Source: Punica granatum
Lineage: Eukaryota > Streptophyta > Magnoliopsida > Myrtales > Lythraceae
NCBI RefSeq assembly: GCF_007655135.1
Contig: NC_045132.1
Span: 18,304,534 to 18,368,533 of the forward strand
Direction of reading: 5' to 3'
DNA length: 64,000 bases
The notes beneath the pieces were generated by a model, which did not search any database, was not told the origin of the DNA, and saw only the letters and a list, made by a program, of their open reading frames with translations. The position numbers were made by a program, and so were the translations under genes. This document shows, piece by piece, positions 50,001-61,829 of the stretch; within the stretch, counting starts at the first letter, position 1; every line of letters begins with the position of its first letter.

Positions 50001-51054
50001 AAACACCGGACTAATTATATACTTGGTTAAGACAAAAACGGGCAATAGCGGGATAGGCGTTAGGTTCTAGGACTTACGAGCGGAATCCATATTCGGTAAT
50101 AACTTGTAACAACCATAGTGTCACAACATAGAACAATTCTAAAAGCAACCCACAAACATAAGATTTGACAACAGACGTCACGTACGTCAAGTCCTCGAAA
50201 ATAATGCCAAGTGCGAAATACCTTCCCGAGGCGATCCTTGATCGATTTCACACCTTGTACCCACTTTGTCTGTTTAGGGTAGGATTTGCATGCCAAGATA
50301 CCCCGGTTAATAATTGGTTAATTCACGTAAATTCGGCAATAATAAAACCCAATTGTTTGTTTATTTATGCCCGTTTTGTTACATTATTGCACTTGTTTTG
50401 TTATGCGGATCGAGCCCGATCTCTTAGGATACGATCCATAAGGGGTCCAACGCCCCAACCGTAGATCACGGGGTCTAACCCCCTAACACTGAGCGCGCAT
50501 CTTAATTTCAATTCCAGTATTTCAAACCACACGGTGAGCACGAGTGGAATAATAACCGAACGCGATTCGACCGGGATTCAGTTGTTGTAATTTGTATTTT
50601 ATTTATTTGAGAGGACAATGTAAGGATTTATGTTGTACATTTTTTCATGTAAGAATCCCGGTCGGAGAGTGGACGGTCGGAGTGTTCCTTCGAATTTACG
50701 GTGTCAAAACGCGTAAGATGAGCGGAACTTAATTAAGCGGTAATTAAATTAAAATGGCAAGCTTAGACAAGCTAGAGTACCGATAGGGCATGCGAGATAT
50801 AGGCTCGCATGTAACAGAACCCCCGAATTCGGAACCTCGAGTTTCGCAGACCATATGCCTTAGCAATTAGGTGTACCCCGTACCCCCAGACCCGGGTAAC
50901 TTGCCGGCCCTCGACCTTTCGGGTTGTAAAATGGCAAGTGGCGACTCCTTCTCACGTGCGTCCGTCGCGCGTCCCCAGGAAGGTGGACACTCCCAAGCCG
51001 CGTTGCATAGGCGCGCGCACGCGTGCCCGACGAGATGAAATTCGGGTGCGCACA
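47007..51054 (+). repeat. 5' LTR, about 4.05 kb
   Basis: Starts TGTCAGCACCC and ends GTGCGCACA, three bases before the PBS. The first 1.2 kb matches the 3' LTR start at 62786 with roughly two dozen substitutions by eye plus length changes in poly-A, (TTC)n and poly-G runs. It contains a (TTC)n run of about 16 units (47471-47516), a CT-rich GC-rich stretch to about 48350 and a minisatellite at about 48655-48920. Its apparent reading frames (for example 47151-48086) are regarded as non-coding. Confidence 0.9.
48655..48920 (+). repeat. Minisatellite of about 30-bp units inside the 5' LTR
   Basis: About nine imperfect copies of AATCAGTCCCTGAACTTTTC followed by GGAATTTTC. Confidence 0.8.
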
Positions 51055-51057
51055 GCT

Positions 51058-51076
51058 TGGCAACTCCACTGGGGAC
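51058..51076 (+). other. Primer-binding site
   Basis: TGGCAACTCCACTGGGGAC directly after the LTR. It begins with TGG, the complement of a tRNA CCA end. Ogre elements are known to use an Arg tRNA; I cannot confirm the tRNA here without a search. Confidence 0.7.
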
Positions 51077-51636
51077 ACGTAGAGGGTTCGGGCTCGTTCC
51101 CGCTTGCTTTGTTTGCCTGTTTTTTTATCGCTTTCCGTTATTTTTCGCTTATCTACTTTACGCACTTTTATTTCCTGCACACGCATTGCATATCATACTA
51201 GCTTCTAGGTACCTATGGGTCGCGTCCCACGACCGGTAATAGGAGCATAGGTTAGATAGGGGTTCGAAGTAGGGGTACGGCGCGCAGTTCGACTGCCGTT
51301 TAGGCCTTGAAAAGAATCCCGCTCCGTTTCAAGGAATTAACACCCTTGAGTCGAGAGCCCCCATCCTTACGTAGCACGGTCCCTGTAGCACTAAAATCTT
51401 GCATTTTGCAGGAGCTTCATGCCATCCTCCAACTCGGCTTCAACGACAGTCCATTGAGTCGGCCTGCGCGCCATTTGAGTCTTTTCCAATTTCGAGAGAC
51501 ATGTACATACACCTCGTAATTCAATTAAGCCGTGGGCATTTACATTTCCGCATGCATACATCATATAACTTTCAAAATTAGGGTGTCACTCGCATTGATA
51601 AGTCCTAAGTCGATTTTCCTTTCATCTTGGTAAGGG
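51077..51636 (+). other. Leader between PBS and ORF1
   Basis: Non-coding leader of the retrotransposon. No structure recognised beyond short spurious frames. Confidence 0.5.
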
Positions 51637-53127
51637 ATGTCTCGCCCGGCCTCCTTTCCTCGCCTCGACAGGATCACACCACCACTGGACGAAATCAACC
51701 GCATATGGATAAGTCTGCGCCGAATTGATCAGGACTACATCACCACCTTCGTCGGAGATGTACCTCTGTTGTCCGCTCGTCGGGTAGATTGGAATTTTCT
51801 CGGAGCTGCTGTAACGTTTTGGGATCCAGCACACGCCGTCTTCAACATCCAGGGCACCGAGCTCGCGGCCACTATTGAGGAGTATAAGACCCTCATCGGC
51901 CGGACCACAGTCACTCACGGAATTATGGAGCCTAATTTCCAAACTACTCGACCAGTTCTAGTTTCGCGCCTACTCGGGGTGCAAAGGTCTTCGCTGCAGG
52001 CCGAACTCGCATATTCCGACGGTACAGAGATAATAACTGCGAAACTACTCCGTTTTATCGATTCACAATCACGCGTGGTCCAAGGGGATCTTTTCCAAAA
52101 GAATTTGTGTCATGCAGTTTTACTTTTGATTTTTGGGACTCTTTTATTCCCTCGCGCAGCTGATCGTATAGACGCAACTTTAGCTAGCGTCGTCCTCCAA
52201 GTGGTCGGAGGCCGCGAGTATGAGGTAGGCCTAGTGGCCGAGACTATCCGGTCCCTCGACCGCATCACACGAACAGCTGATCGTAGGTTGAGAGGGTCCC
52301 CAATCCTCTTACAAATGTGGCTTCAAAGTCATGCAAACCCCTTCGGTCTCGTGAGGCCAGTCCTGTTTTTCAGTCGCTCGGGGTCGATCATTTCGCAGTT
52401 ATTATCTCTGATACGTGTGGAAGAACGCAAGGTTTCCGAGTGGATCAAGATTTTTCGCGAAATACCACCTAGGGGCTTTAAGTGGAGAGCCGTGTGGATG
52501 CCACCCGGACCCGCGGCCCTTAGGTGCCCTGATTTTAACGGAGTACCACTCGTGAGTCATGCGGGGTCCACCACATATTTTCCGGCACGAGTGATGAGGC
52601 AGTTTGGCAGCCTGCAGACAGTCCCCGAGGACACGGCACGGGCTAAATTCGAACACACTTGGCGGGAGGATCAAACATCCGTGGATCGCCAAAGAGACAT
52701 CGAACGGGTTTTGGACGCGTGGCGAACCGTGGTCATCGAGCGTCCGTATTTCCCCAAGCATCCAACCCTTGAAGAACAGGATTTCCAGGCTACCGAGGAA
52801 TATGTCCTCCGTTTCTATCGGTGGGGTCCTACAGCACACGAGGATCCCGCCGACTCTCCACGAGCTGAAGATAACGGACCAACGGGAGCGTCTCTCACCC
52901 CGAACATGGCCGTTCAAGCAGAGCTTGCTAACCTCAGGGCCGAAAGAGATCACCTTCGTCGGGAAGTCGCAGAGAAAGACGAGCAGCTTGTGGATCAGCG
53001 GCAATTACAGAGAGAGCTCGCCCAGGCCCGCGCCTAGCTGCAGAGGCGCGAGCAGGAGCTGGCACGAGCGAATGTCGCCTTGGAGAGGTTCAGGAAGAGA
53101 GCCCGTGGAGGTCCACGCACCCCTTAG
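51637..53127 (+). CDS. ORF1 of the Ogre/Tat element (unknown function), with in-frame stop
   Basis: Open from ATG 51637 to TAG at 53035-53037 (466 codons); the same frame then continues 29 codons to TAG at 53125-53127. The first stop is probably a mutation in a Gln codon. The N-terminal two thirds look globular (DQDYITTFVGDVPLLSARRV, GIMEPNFQTTRPVLVSRLLG) and resemble the ORF that Tat/Ogre elements carry between the 5' LTR and gag. The C-terminus from about residue 425 is a charged coiled coil (ELANLRAERDHLRREVAEKD) that continues past the stop. The role in known elements is not established. It lies 580 bases after the PBS and 313 bases before gag. Confidence 0.75.
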
Positions 53128-53440
53128 GATAGACGCCTCCACCAGGCCCTCACCTGAATCGGTGCTCTCCACGGCAACAGTCACTCGCACCCTGAGCGCG
53201 GTGGAAGAACGATTTAGGGCTTGTTTTTAATTGCATTGTATCTTAGAAACCTTTTGAATCAATGCGAGTGACAACATTAGTTTTCAAATCCATGCATCTC
53301 ATGCACGTCATCCCCTTATTTATTATGTCACACGTTTTTATTTTTAGAACGTAACTCGTTTGCGTAGAAATTTACACACTTGTTAATACAGGTAACCATA
53401 ACTGGCGCCGCACCGTTATCTCACTCGTCTGCAATCGAAG
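53128..53440 (+). other. Spacer between ORF1 and gag
   Basis: Non-coding. Contains TTAATACAGGTAACC and ACTGGCGCCGC just before gag, a context compatible with a splice acceptor for a gag mRNA, but not provable here. Confidence 0.4.
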
Positions 53441-55447
53441 ATGGCACAGAACAATCAGCCTGCTAGCTCCGAGGAGAACACTCCACCGACGCCGGTTTAT
53501 TATCAACCGTCCATGACTCAAGCACTACCACCAATAACTCCTGCAGGCGTACCCCTAGTACACTCGGGAGAAATTCCACCACCGGTCCCAATGCCAGAAG
53601 CTCAAGCACCGTCCACCTCTACTAAGGGTGCGGCCCGCATCGTCGCACTGGAGGGCGATATCTCCACACTAAAGAGCACGGTCAATCAGATGGCTGCCGA
53701 CATGGCCGAGCTTATGGCCCTACTCAGAGCTCCAAACCGCACCTCTTCGAACTCTACTCCGCCTCCGGGGTACGGGCCAACAGTCGACCCAAACCCTTGG
53801 GTCCCGCCGACCCATGCTCCGGAAGGTATTGAAGCGCCTGCGATACACGCACCGGCGGGCCTCCCAGCCAACGTCCCTCCGCCATCGGTGACTCTCCCGG
53901 CAGCCATTCCTCTTCCACCGTCGAACCCGACTACTCTAGTACCGCCGCCGATGTCCATACCGGTTCCGGCACCTGTTTACGCGGCTCCTCCGCCGATGGT
54001 CTTCCCGGCACAGAGCCCCCACGCTCCTGCTCACACAGCCGAGCCTGTCTCATTCCAAGCTCCACAACCCCACATCAGCTTTTCTTACCCAACTCTACCT
54101 CCTCTAAGCATTCCCATCCCTGAACCGGGCACGCCAACCCAGGCTATCCCCATAGCTCCACCGACAAACTTTCTCCCGGAAATGGGGACTGAGCAGGAGC
54201 AGAGATTGAAGAAGATGGAAGAGAACATCAAAGCCTTACAATCAGGCGGCCCTCGCCTCGATGCCGGCGATTGCGATTGGAGTCTTTTCCCGGGTATGCG
54301 GCTACCCTCGAAGATTAAGGTGCCTGAATTCCAAAGGTACCGTGGCACGACCGACCCCCGTCACCATCTCCGTCACTACAGGGGAAAGATGCTGCAGTAC
54401 TGGGACTACGAAGAGTTCGTCATCCACACGTTCCAGGACAGTTTGGCGGGAGCGGCTCTCGATTGGTACATGTCGCTGAAAGCCGCGGATATCCCTACAT
54501 GGACGGACCTTTCGGGCAAATTCATCGACCAGTACAAGTACTGTGCAGAAACGCCTCCGACCCTGTTGGAGCTCAGTACAATGGAGATGGCCGAGGATTA
54601 GGGCTTCGAGGCCTACGCAGTGAAGTGGAGGGCTAGAGCGGCGAAGCATGTTCCCCCGATCAGTGAGACGCAGCAGATCCAATTATTCCACTCTACCCTC
54701 AAAGGGGCCTACTACTTGCACCTGTTGGCTCACACGTCTTCGTTCTCCAACCTTATCGACGCCGGGAAGAAGCTCGATATCGGCGTTAAGCTCGGCAAGA
54801 TAGAAGGACCGGCCGAGAAGAAAGAGGGAGAATCCTCGAAGAAGGTTGCTACTGGGACACCCTCCGCGGGAAACAGGAGAGGAAGAGACACGTCCGTCAA
54901 TGCTGTTAACCTAGGGCGCCAGGCCCCCCAACAGTATTCCAACAATTACACGCCCGCACCACCGACCACTCAGGTGTATGCCCCACCTCCGACGCATTAT
55001 CAACAGTAACTCCCAGCGCAACAAGTATATTATTCCGCCCCGCCGGCCTCCTTTCCGTTGCCGGCCCCGCACAATTACGTCCCTATTCCTCCTCCAATCC
55101 AACAAAGCAGGCCTCCGGCTTCGAGAACTCCTCAGCCGGTGCAACGGGCTCCGGCCCCGCAGGACCAACAAGGCACCGCGCAGCGGCGCAAACAATTCAC
55201 ACCCCTTCCGGCCCCGCTCTCCCACATATACCGGCAACTCCTCGCAGGCAATAGGATTGGATCAGTAGCGCCTAACCCCGATTTCGACCCCACCATTCAG
55301 GATCAGAGTCGGCCCTGCGAGTACCATCAGGGCGCACCCGGTCACACCACCGACGATTGTTGGAAGCTGCGGGAGAAGATCCAAGCTATGATTGATGGCA
55401 AACAACTCACGTTCAACCTCCGTCAAACCTCCGAACGTGCAAGCTAA
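53441..55447 (+). pseudogene. gag of the Ogre/Tat element with two in-frame stops
   Basis: ATG at 53441. The first 220 residues are Pro-rich with a short coiled segment (ALEGDISTLKSTVNQMAADM). A retrotransposon-gag domain follows (FQRYRGTTDPRHHLRHYRGK, GAALDWYMSLKAADIPTWTD). TAG at 54599-54601 interrupts the domain, and the frame continues (FEAYAVKWRARAAKHVPP). A second stop, TAA at 55007-55009, lies in the Pro/Gln-rich linker. Near the end CEYHQGAPGHTTDDCWKL is the zinc-knuckle-like motif of Tat elements. The frame ends at 55447, and the protease frame takes over from about 55430 by a shift. Both stops could be C-to-T changes in Gln codons. Gag would form the particle; this copy cannot make it whole. 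Confidence 0.85.
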
Positions 55448-57058
55448 TCCTCTTCCCGATCACGGGTCAAGCTCGGGACCCAGCATTAACATGATCAGTG
55501 TTTGTGCCATAGGGGAGTACGAGACCGGGCAGGAGCCATCCGCCCCGTTCGTAATCGAATATGTGCCTGCGGAAACCGATATAGGGTACGCGGGGTTTTA
55601 TGCCACGCCCGCCCCATTCGTGATAGATGTCCCCGCACGAGAGCCATATCAAGATAGCAAGGTTCCGTGGACCTACGAAGGGAGTGTCGGGAACCTCGAG
55701 CGTCAATTCAGCGTCATGGGCGTGACGCGCTCGGGACGAGTGTATGAAAACCCGGAGGCCGCGAACAAAGGAAAGGCGCCTGCTGCGACATTAGGATTCG
55801 CCCCGGAAGCTACGTCGATCCCACAAAAGAAGGTGACCGAAGAGGAAGCCGAGGCTTTTATGAAGATCATCAAGGCAAGCGAGTACAAGGTTGTTGAACA
55901 AATGGGCAAGTCTCCGGCCCACATTTCACTACTCGCCCTTCTCTTAAGTTCGGAGCCACATCGTGAAGCGCTCCTGAAGGTCCTGACGGCGGCACAGGTC
56001 CCCAAGGAGACGGCTCCAGATCTCATTGAAGTAACCGTTGGATCGATATTCTCCAACAATATTTCATTCTCGGATGACGAGTTTCCCTCCGAAGGGTACG
56101 CACACTCGCGGGCGTTGCACATTGTCTGTAAGTGCAATAACTTCGTGGTAGGCCGGGTCATGATCGACAATGGTTCGGCTCTCAATGTATGCCCTGTTTC
56201 CACCCTGAAGCAGATGAATGTGGATCTGAATCGTATTCGTCCAAGCAAGACAGCGGTTCGAGCCTTCGATGGCTCGCGGAGAGAAGTGAACGGAGAGATC
56301 GACCTTCTGATCGAGGTAGGTCCATGTTCATTCAATGTCACTTTTCAGGTGCTCGACATCCCCATTGCCTTCAGCTTGCTGCTCGGGAGGCCATGGATCC
56401 ATTTTGCGGGCGCAGTCCCCTCCACCTTGCACCAAAAGCTTAAGTTCATCGTGGAAGAGCGACTCATCACGGTCAAAGGTGAGGAGGACTATGCAATTTA
56501 TAAGGAGACGGCTGTCCCCTACATCAGTATTGGGGATGATCAGAACCTCCCCTTCCATTCGTTCGACACCATCTCCGTCATCCGAGACTACGGAAAGGCC
56601 AGTCCGTCCCGCGCCGACCGCATGGTGGGGAAGATCTTGCTGCGCCATAACTACATTCCGGGTTCCGGACTCGGAGCACGTGGGCAAGGGATCAACCGCC
56701 CCATCTAGATTGAGGAGTACAAGAACAGGAGGGGACTCGGTTTTCGCCCTTCCTGCCACGAGATTGTTGAAGCCCGTAGTGGCAAGCACCTCCACCGTCT
56801 CGCAGCGTACTACGGGAAGATCAACAGGGGCACCCCAGTTCCGCCACTCTCCCACTTCTTTTCAGGACCACAGCATATCGTCGGAGGTACTCTTGACGGC
56901 CCCTCCTCGGATTTAGACGACGCGCTTGTCGATCTGCTAGGCATATACGCCGTCACCGAGGAGACTCCTTCAGGGGTCTACATCCGCCTCGCGCAGGAGA
57001 ATGAGGAGCTCAACAACTGGATCTCAGTCCCGCGCTACTCGGCTGTAATCGCCGATGT
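55392..57058 (+). pseudogene. Protease and G-patch region, one premature stop
   Basis: The frame is open from 55392 to TAG at 56706-56708 and continues in the same frame to 57058. The aspartic protease core is GRVMIDNGSALNVCPVSTL (about 56152-56208), where DNGSA replaces the common DTG/DSG, with the flap partner FSLLLGRPWI. A G-patch-like motif follows (KILLRHNYIPGSGLGARGQG), typical of Tat-lineage proteases. After the stop, IEEYKNRRGLGFRPS and ENEELNNWISVPRYSAVIAD continue the protein to a GT donor. DNGSA is common in this lineage; whether this copy is catalytic is moot given the stop. Confidence 0.85.
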
Positions 57059-57269
57059 GTAAGGCTATCTTTGTAGATGATGTTTCCCGCGTGTCGGCAA
57101 AGTCATAAGCCACACGACGGAAGAGGGGTTTTTGTTATGGCATCAATGTTCCCACCTTCAATGAAATCCCTACATGCATTTTTGAATTCTCGTGTCTCCT
57201 TCGTTTCCTTCTCTCTTACTCATTCGCAGCACTTTAAATATTTTTAAGACGACTCGTTTAAATTTCCAG
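57059..57269 (+). other. Predicted retrotransposon intron between protease and RT
   Basis: Donor GTAAGG at 57059 and acceptor TTTCCAG ending 57269, with a T-rich tract upstream. The 211 bases contain stops in the protease frame. Joining 57058 to 57270 keeps frame and gives an acidic linker (EELLEEPQPIYFGEGLDEDG) that runs to a stop near 57432, beside the RT frame. Ogre elements are known to carry a spliced intron exactly here. Confidence 0.72.
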
Positions 57270-60200
57270 GCTCCACTCGAATCCAAATCTTCGACGCGTC
57301 GATTCGAACCCATCCGAAGAACTCCTCGAAGAGCCCCAACCCATATACTTCGGGGAAGGGCTCGACGAGGACGGTCGAGTGCCTGAGATAGAGGAGTTTG
57401 CACCGCCTCGAGAACCGTCAACTCACCTCAATTGAGCCAACAGAAGAAATCAACATAGGCACTGAAGAGGAACCTCGCACGCTAAAGATCGGGACGGGCC
57501 TCGATCCAACACAACGAGCTCGGATGATCGATTTCCTGAAGGAGTACCAAGAGGTCTTTGCCTGGTCCTACGCCGACATGCCGGGTTTAGATCCGTCGAT
57601 AGTCAAGCACTCTCTCCCACTCGATACAGAGAACTTCCCGCCCAAACGGCAACACCTATGGCGGCAGCGAGCCGGCCTTCTCCTCCGCATCAAGGAGGAG
57701 GTCGTCAAGCAGATAAATGCGGGATTCCTAGAAGTCTGCAATTACTCTGAATGGGTGGCAAACATCGTGCCCGTGGAGAAGAAGGACGGAAGGGTCAGGG
57801 TTTGCGTCGACTACCGGGACCTCAACAAGGCTAGTCCTAAAGACAACTTCCCTCTGCCTCACATCGACGTCTTGGTCGACAACACTGCGCGCCACAATCA
57901 GTTCTCCTTCATGGATGGCTTTTCGGGGTATAACCAAATCCGGATGGCCGAAGACGACAAGATCAAAACGACTTTCATCACGATGTGGGGCACATTTTGC
58001 TACAAGGTCATGCCCTTTGGGCTCAAAAATGCCGGGGCAACCTACCAACGGGCAATGGTTACGCTCTTCCACGACATGATGCATAAGGAGATCAAGGTCT
58101 ACGTTGACGACATGATCGCAAAGTCCAAGGAGGGAGAGGATCACCTCGTCAATCTGAGGCGTCTCTTCGAACGTCTCAAGAAGTACAAACTTAGGCTCAA
58201 CCCGGCCAAGTGCACATTCGGCGCGAAATCCGGAAAACTGCTAGGATTTGTGGTCAGCGAACGAGGCATCGAGGTCGATCCTGACAAGGTGAAGGCGATT
58301 AGGGAGTTACCTCCGCCATCAACAGTGCGCGAGGTACGGAGCTTCTTAGGACGACTGAACTACATCGCGCGTTTCATCGCGAACTTATCAGATAAGTGTC
58401 AACCCCTCTTCCGGCTGCTTCGTAAAAATGCAGCAATTGAATGGGACGACGACTGTCAGAAGGCCTTTGACGATATTAAGACATACTTAGTTCAGTCACC
58501 GGTGTTGGTCCCGCCCACACCAGGTCGACCTCTCATTCTTTACCTGACAGTGCGCCGGCAATCATTGGGGTGCATGTTGGGGCAAGAAGATGAGTCCACA
58601 CGCGCAGAACATGCCATCTACTATCTGAGCAAGAAGTTTACTGAAGGGGAATCCAATTACCCGGAGATCGAGAAGATGTGCTGCGCACTGGTGTGGGTCA
58701 CGCAGAGACTTCGACAGTACACTCTCTATCACACTGTCCGCTTGCTGTCAAAAGTGGATCCCCTGAAATATCTACTTGGTAGCCCATCCTCCATGATGAA
58801 CATTGCAAAGTGGCGCTGTCAACTGACGGAGTACGACATCGAGTATGTGCCCCGCACATCAGTCAAGGGGCAAGCAATTGCAGACCATTTGGCGGAATTT
58901 CCCATCGAGGATGACACGCCGATCAACTCCGACTTTCCAGACGAAGGGATCCTCCGAGTAGATGAGGAGGAGGATGGGACCGCGTGGAAGATGTATTTCG
59001 ATGGCGCGGTGAATTCCACCGGTTCTGGTATCGGCGCAGTGCTGATATCCCCGGACGGACGTTATTACCCGATTGCAGCAAAAGTTAATTTTCTCTGCAC
59101 CAATAATGTGGCCGAATATGAGGCATGCATCCTTGGCTTGCAAGCAGCGATTGATTTCAAGGTGAAGGAGCTAGAAGTGTTCGGAGATTCAATGCTCACA
59201 ATCTTCCAGACGTTAGGGCAATGGAAGACGAAAGACGCAAAGTTAGTACCATACCACGAGTATCTCGAGGAGTTAGCGGAGAACTTCGAGAAAATCTCGT
59301 TCACCTACACGCCACGTATCAAGAATCAGTTTGCAGACGCACTTGCGACACTAGCATCAATGGTGAGCATCACAAAAGAAAACCTCATTGAGCCACTTCA
59401 GATCGAGATTGCCAAAGGCCCGGCTTACTGCGACACAATCGAGGCGACCGATGAACAGCCATGGTACGAAGACATCAAACATTTTCTGCAAACTGGCCAA
59501 TACCCGACATTTGCCAACCGTCGGGACCGAAAAACACTTAGGCGACTCGCAGCGCATTACTTCCTGAGCGGAGAGACTCTCTACCGCCGTTCCTTCGACG
59601 CCACACTACTCCGGTGTGTTGACGAAAACGAGGCACAACGCCTTATGGGAGAGATACATGAAGGCAGCTGCGGACCCCACATGAGCGGTCTCATGCTCAC
59701 CAAGAAACTCATGCGCCTAGGTTACTTTTGGTCCACCATGAAGGCCGACTGCGCCAAACACGTCAGACACTGCCACTTGTGCCAGGTCTATGCCGATCAG
59801 ATCAAAGCACCCCCCAATGAGCTACGCCCGATGGCGGCCCCGTGGCCCTTTTCAATGCGGGGCATCGATGTGATCGGCCCTATCAATCCCAAAGCATCCA
59901 ATGGACACATGTTCATTTTGGTGGCAATTGACTACTTCACCAAATGGATCGAGGCCATAACGCTCGCTTCGGTCACCGCAAATGCCGTGACACGTTTCCT
60001 TAAGCGCGACATCATCGCCCGATATGGAGTCCCCGAGACAATCATCACCGACAATTCCAAGAACCTGAACAACAGGATCATCGATGACCTCTGTGAGCTA
60101 TTCAAAATACACCATTGCAACTCTACGCCATACCGACCCCAAATGAACGGTGCAGTGGAAGCTGCGAACAAAAACATCAAGAGGATCATCGAGAAAATGA

Positions 60201-60709
60201 CGGTGACCTACAAGGATTGGCACGAGATGCTCCCTTTTGCGCTCTTGGCATATCGAACGTCCATCCGCACTTCAACCGGGGCAACTCCGTATTCCCTAGT
60301 CTACGGCATGGAAGCAGTCCTCCCAATCGAAGTGGAGATTCCTTCCATGAGGGTCCTCGCCGAGTCCAAGCTCGAAGAAGCAGAATGGGCGAAGCAGCGC
60401 TACGAGCAGCTCAATCTCATTGACGAGAAACGGCTAACAGCGCTCTGCCACGGTCAATGCTACCAACAAAGAATGGCTCGAGCGTTCAATGCAAGGGTTC
60501 GCCACCGCGAATTCCGCCCCGGTGATCTCGTCCTACGAAAGGTCTTGCACATCACACCTGACTCTCGGGGCAAGTTTGCATACAAGTATGATGGACCTTT
60601 CGTCGTCAGGGAAGTCTTCTCCGGAGGGGCAATTATCCTAAGCGATATGGACGGGACCGAAAACGCGCTCCCGGTCAATGCCAATGCCCTTAAGAAGTAC
60701 TACCCTTAA
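57270..60709 (+). CDS. RT, RNaseH, second RNaseH and integrase of the Ogre/Tat element
   Basis: An uninterrupted frame runs from 57398 to 60709 (1103 codons). The linker 57270-57430 is in another frame, so one shift lies near 57410-57430. Order with rough residues from 57398: RT 90-260 (WVANIVPVEKKDGRVRVCVD, FSFMDGFSGYNQ, catalytic YVDDMIAKS near 234), RT-linked RNaseH 378-507 (lacks some usual acidic residues), a second RNaseH 529-657 (KMYFDGAVNSTGSGIGAVLI, TNNVAEYEA), integrase zinc finger 740-800 (HEGSCGPH, CHLCQ), and integrase core with Asp in GIDVIGP, Asp in IITDNSKNLNN and Glu in GAVEAANKN. The chromatin-facing tail ends NALKKYYP. Dual RNaseH marks the Tat lineage. The ATG at 57398 is probably not a natural start. 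Confidence 0.9.
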
Positions 60710-61829
60710 TGGCCTCTTTGTCATCCGGCGGTTCCTTTGTGTTCTCGGAGGTTTCAGGCTACCCTCCAGGCCCTTATCTTCCTCTGTCTTCCTTTGGGCT
60801 CTGTGCCGTTTCACCTCACCATATTTTCTATTTATCACGCACGTGTCCTGTCCATTCAATTCTTCTCATCTAAGGATACTTCAGAGAGAAAAATAATAAT
60901 TTTCCCGCTAGGTCGAAAACCTCCTTGAGGCGGCCTAGGCAAAAGTTAGGGAACGAGGGGCACGACTTAAAATCCCGCAAAGGGGAGTCGTGGCAAAAGG
61001 AGAGCACAAATAAATTCCTCGCTAGGCTGAAAACCCGCAAAGGGCGGTCTAGGCAAAAGTTAGAGGAACCGAGAGGTGCGATCGGACCCGAACGTGGGCG
61101 ATCGTAGTAAAAGGTGAGTACTCATGTGAGAAAAAGTCAAATAAAAAAAATATCCCGCTAGGTCGTTACTCATCCTACGGCCTAGGCAAAAATTAGGGGC
61201 AATTGTCGGCTTGACCACGAAAGAACAGCGGCACTTCGCGTGAAGCTACAGCTAGTAGTGGTTCGGCAGTCCTCGACGTAAGCAAACTCTCTTCGACTCT
61301 CCAGGCTCGAGACATGCCTCGAAATGGGGTCGAATCGTCGTATCCTTAATTTGGAGGATCCTAAAGATCCCTCCCTTTACCTTTACTCAAAACTCTGCGG
61401 GCCATGCCCCACCTTGTAAAAAGCCTTTCTTTTAGTCAAGTACATGTCACATTCGGGGACATGGCCGCCCCTCAAATGGCCACTGTGTCCAAATCCCTGA
61501 AGCATCGCTACATGGATTTCCTTTGCACATCGTAATTCCAGCGGTATTGCGTGACTGACAACGACCGTTAGCCGCTATTCCTTGTGTGCAGGTGTGAGCA
61601 TTCGGATCCTGAAAGGTGTCTCTTCCTGACGGACTCATGTCTGCCTTATGCGACAAGACGAAATCCTAATTCGAGCGGATGACCCTCAAGGAGACACACA
61701 ACGCCCAATCCTGCGACAAGCGACGAACAACGCTTGCCACGGCACCGTCATAAGCACAATATGAACTCGAATTCAACGGATCATAGCCTTCGCCCTCCGG
61801 CGCCCTGCGTCGTCCCCCGACATTAGTCA
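60710..61829 (+). other. 3' non-coding region with three hairpin-like repeat blocks
   Basis: Between integrase and the tandem repeats. Blocks at about 60905-60955, 61016-61065 and 61145-61200 repeat a scheme of CCCGCTAGGTCG, a short spacer with AAACC or CGCAAAGGG, then CGGCCTAGGCAAAA(G/A)TTAG. The CTAGG and CCTAG halves can pair. No protein recognised. Confidence 0.7.

Noticed and set aside
52402..53004. 200-codon minus-strand frame opposite ORF1
   Set aside because: Opposite-strand shadow of the retrotransposon ORF1, no recognisable motifs.
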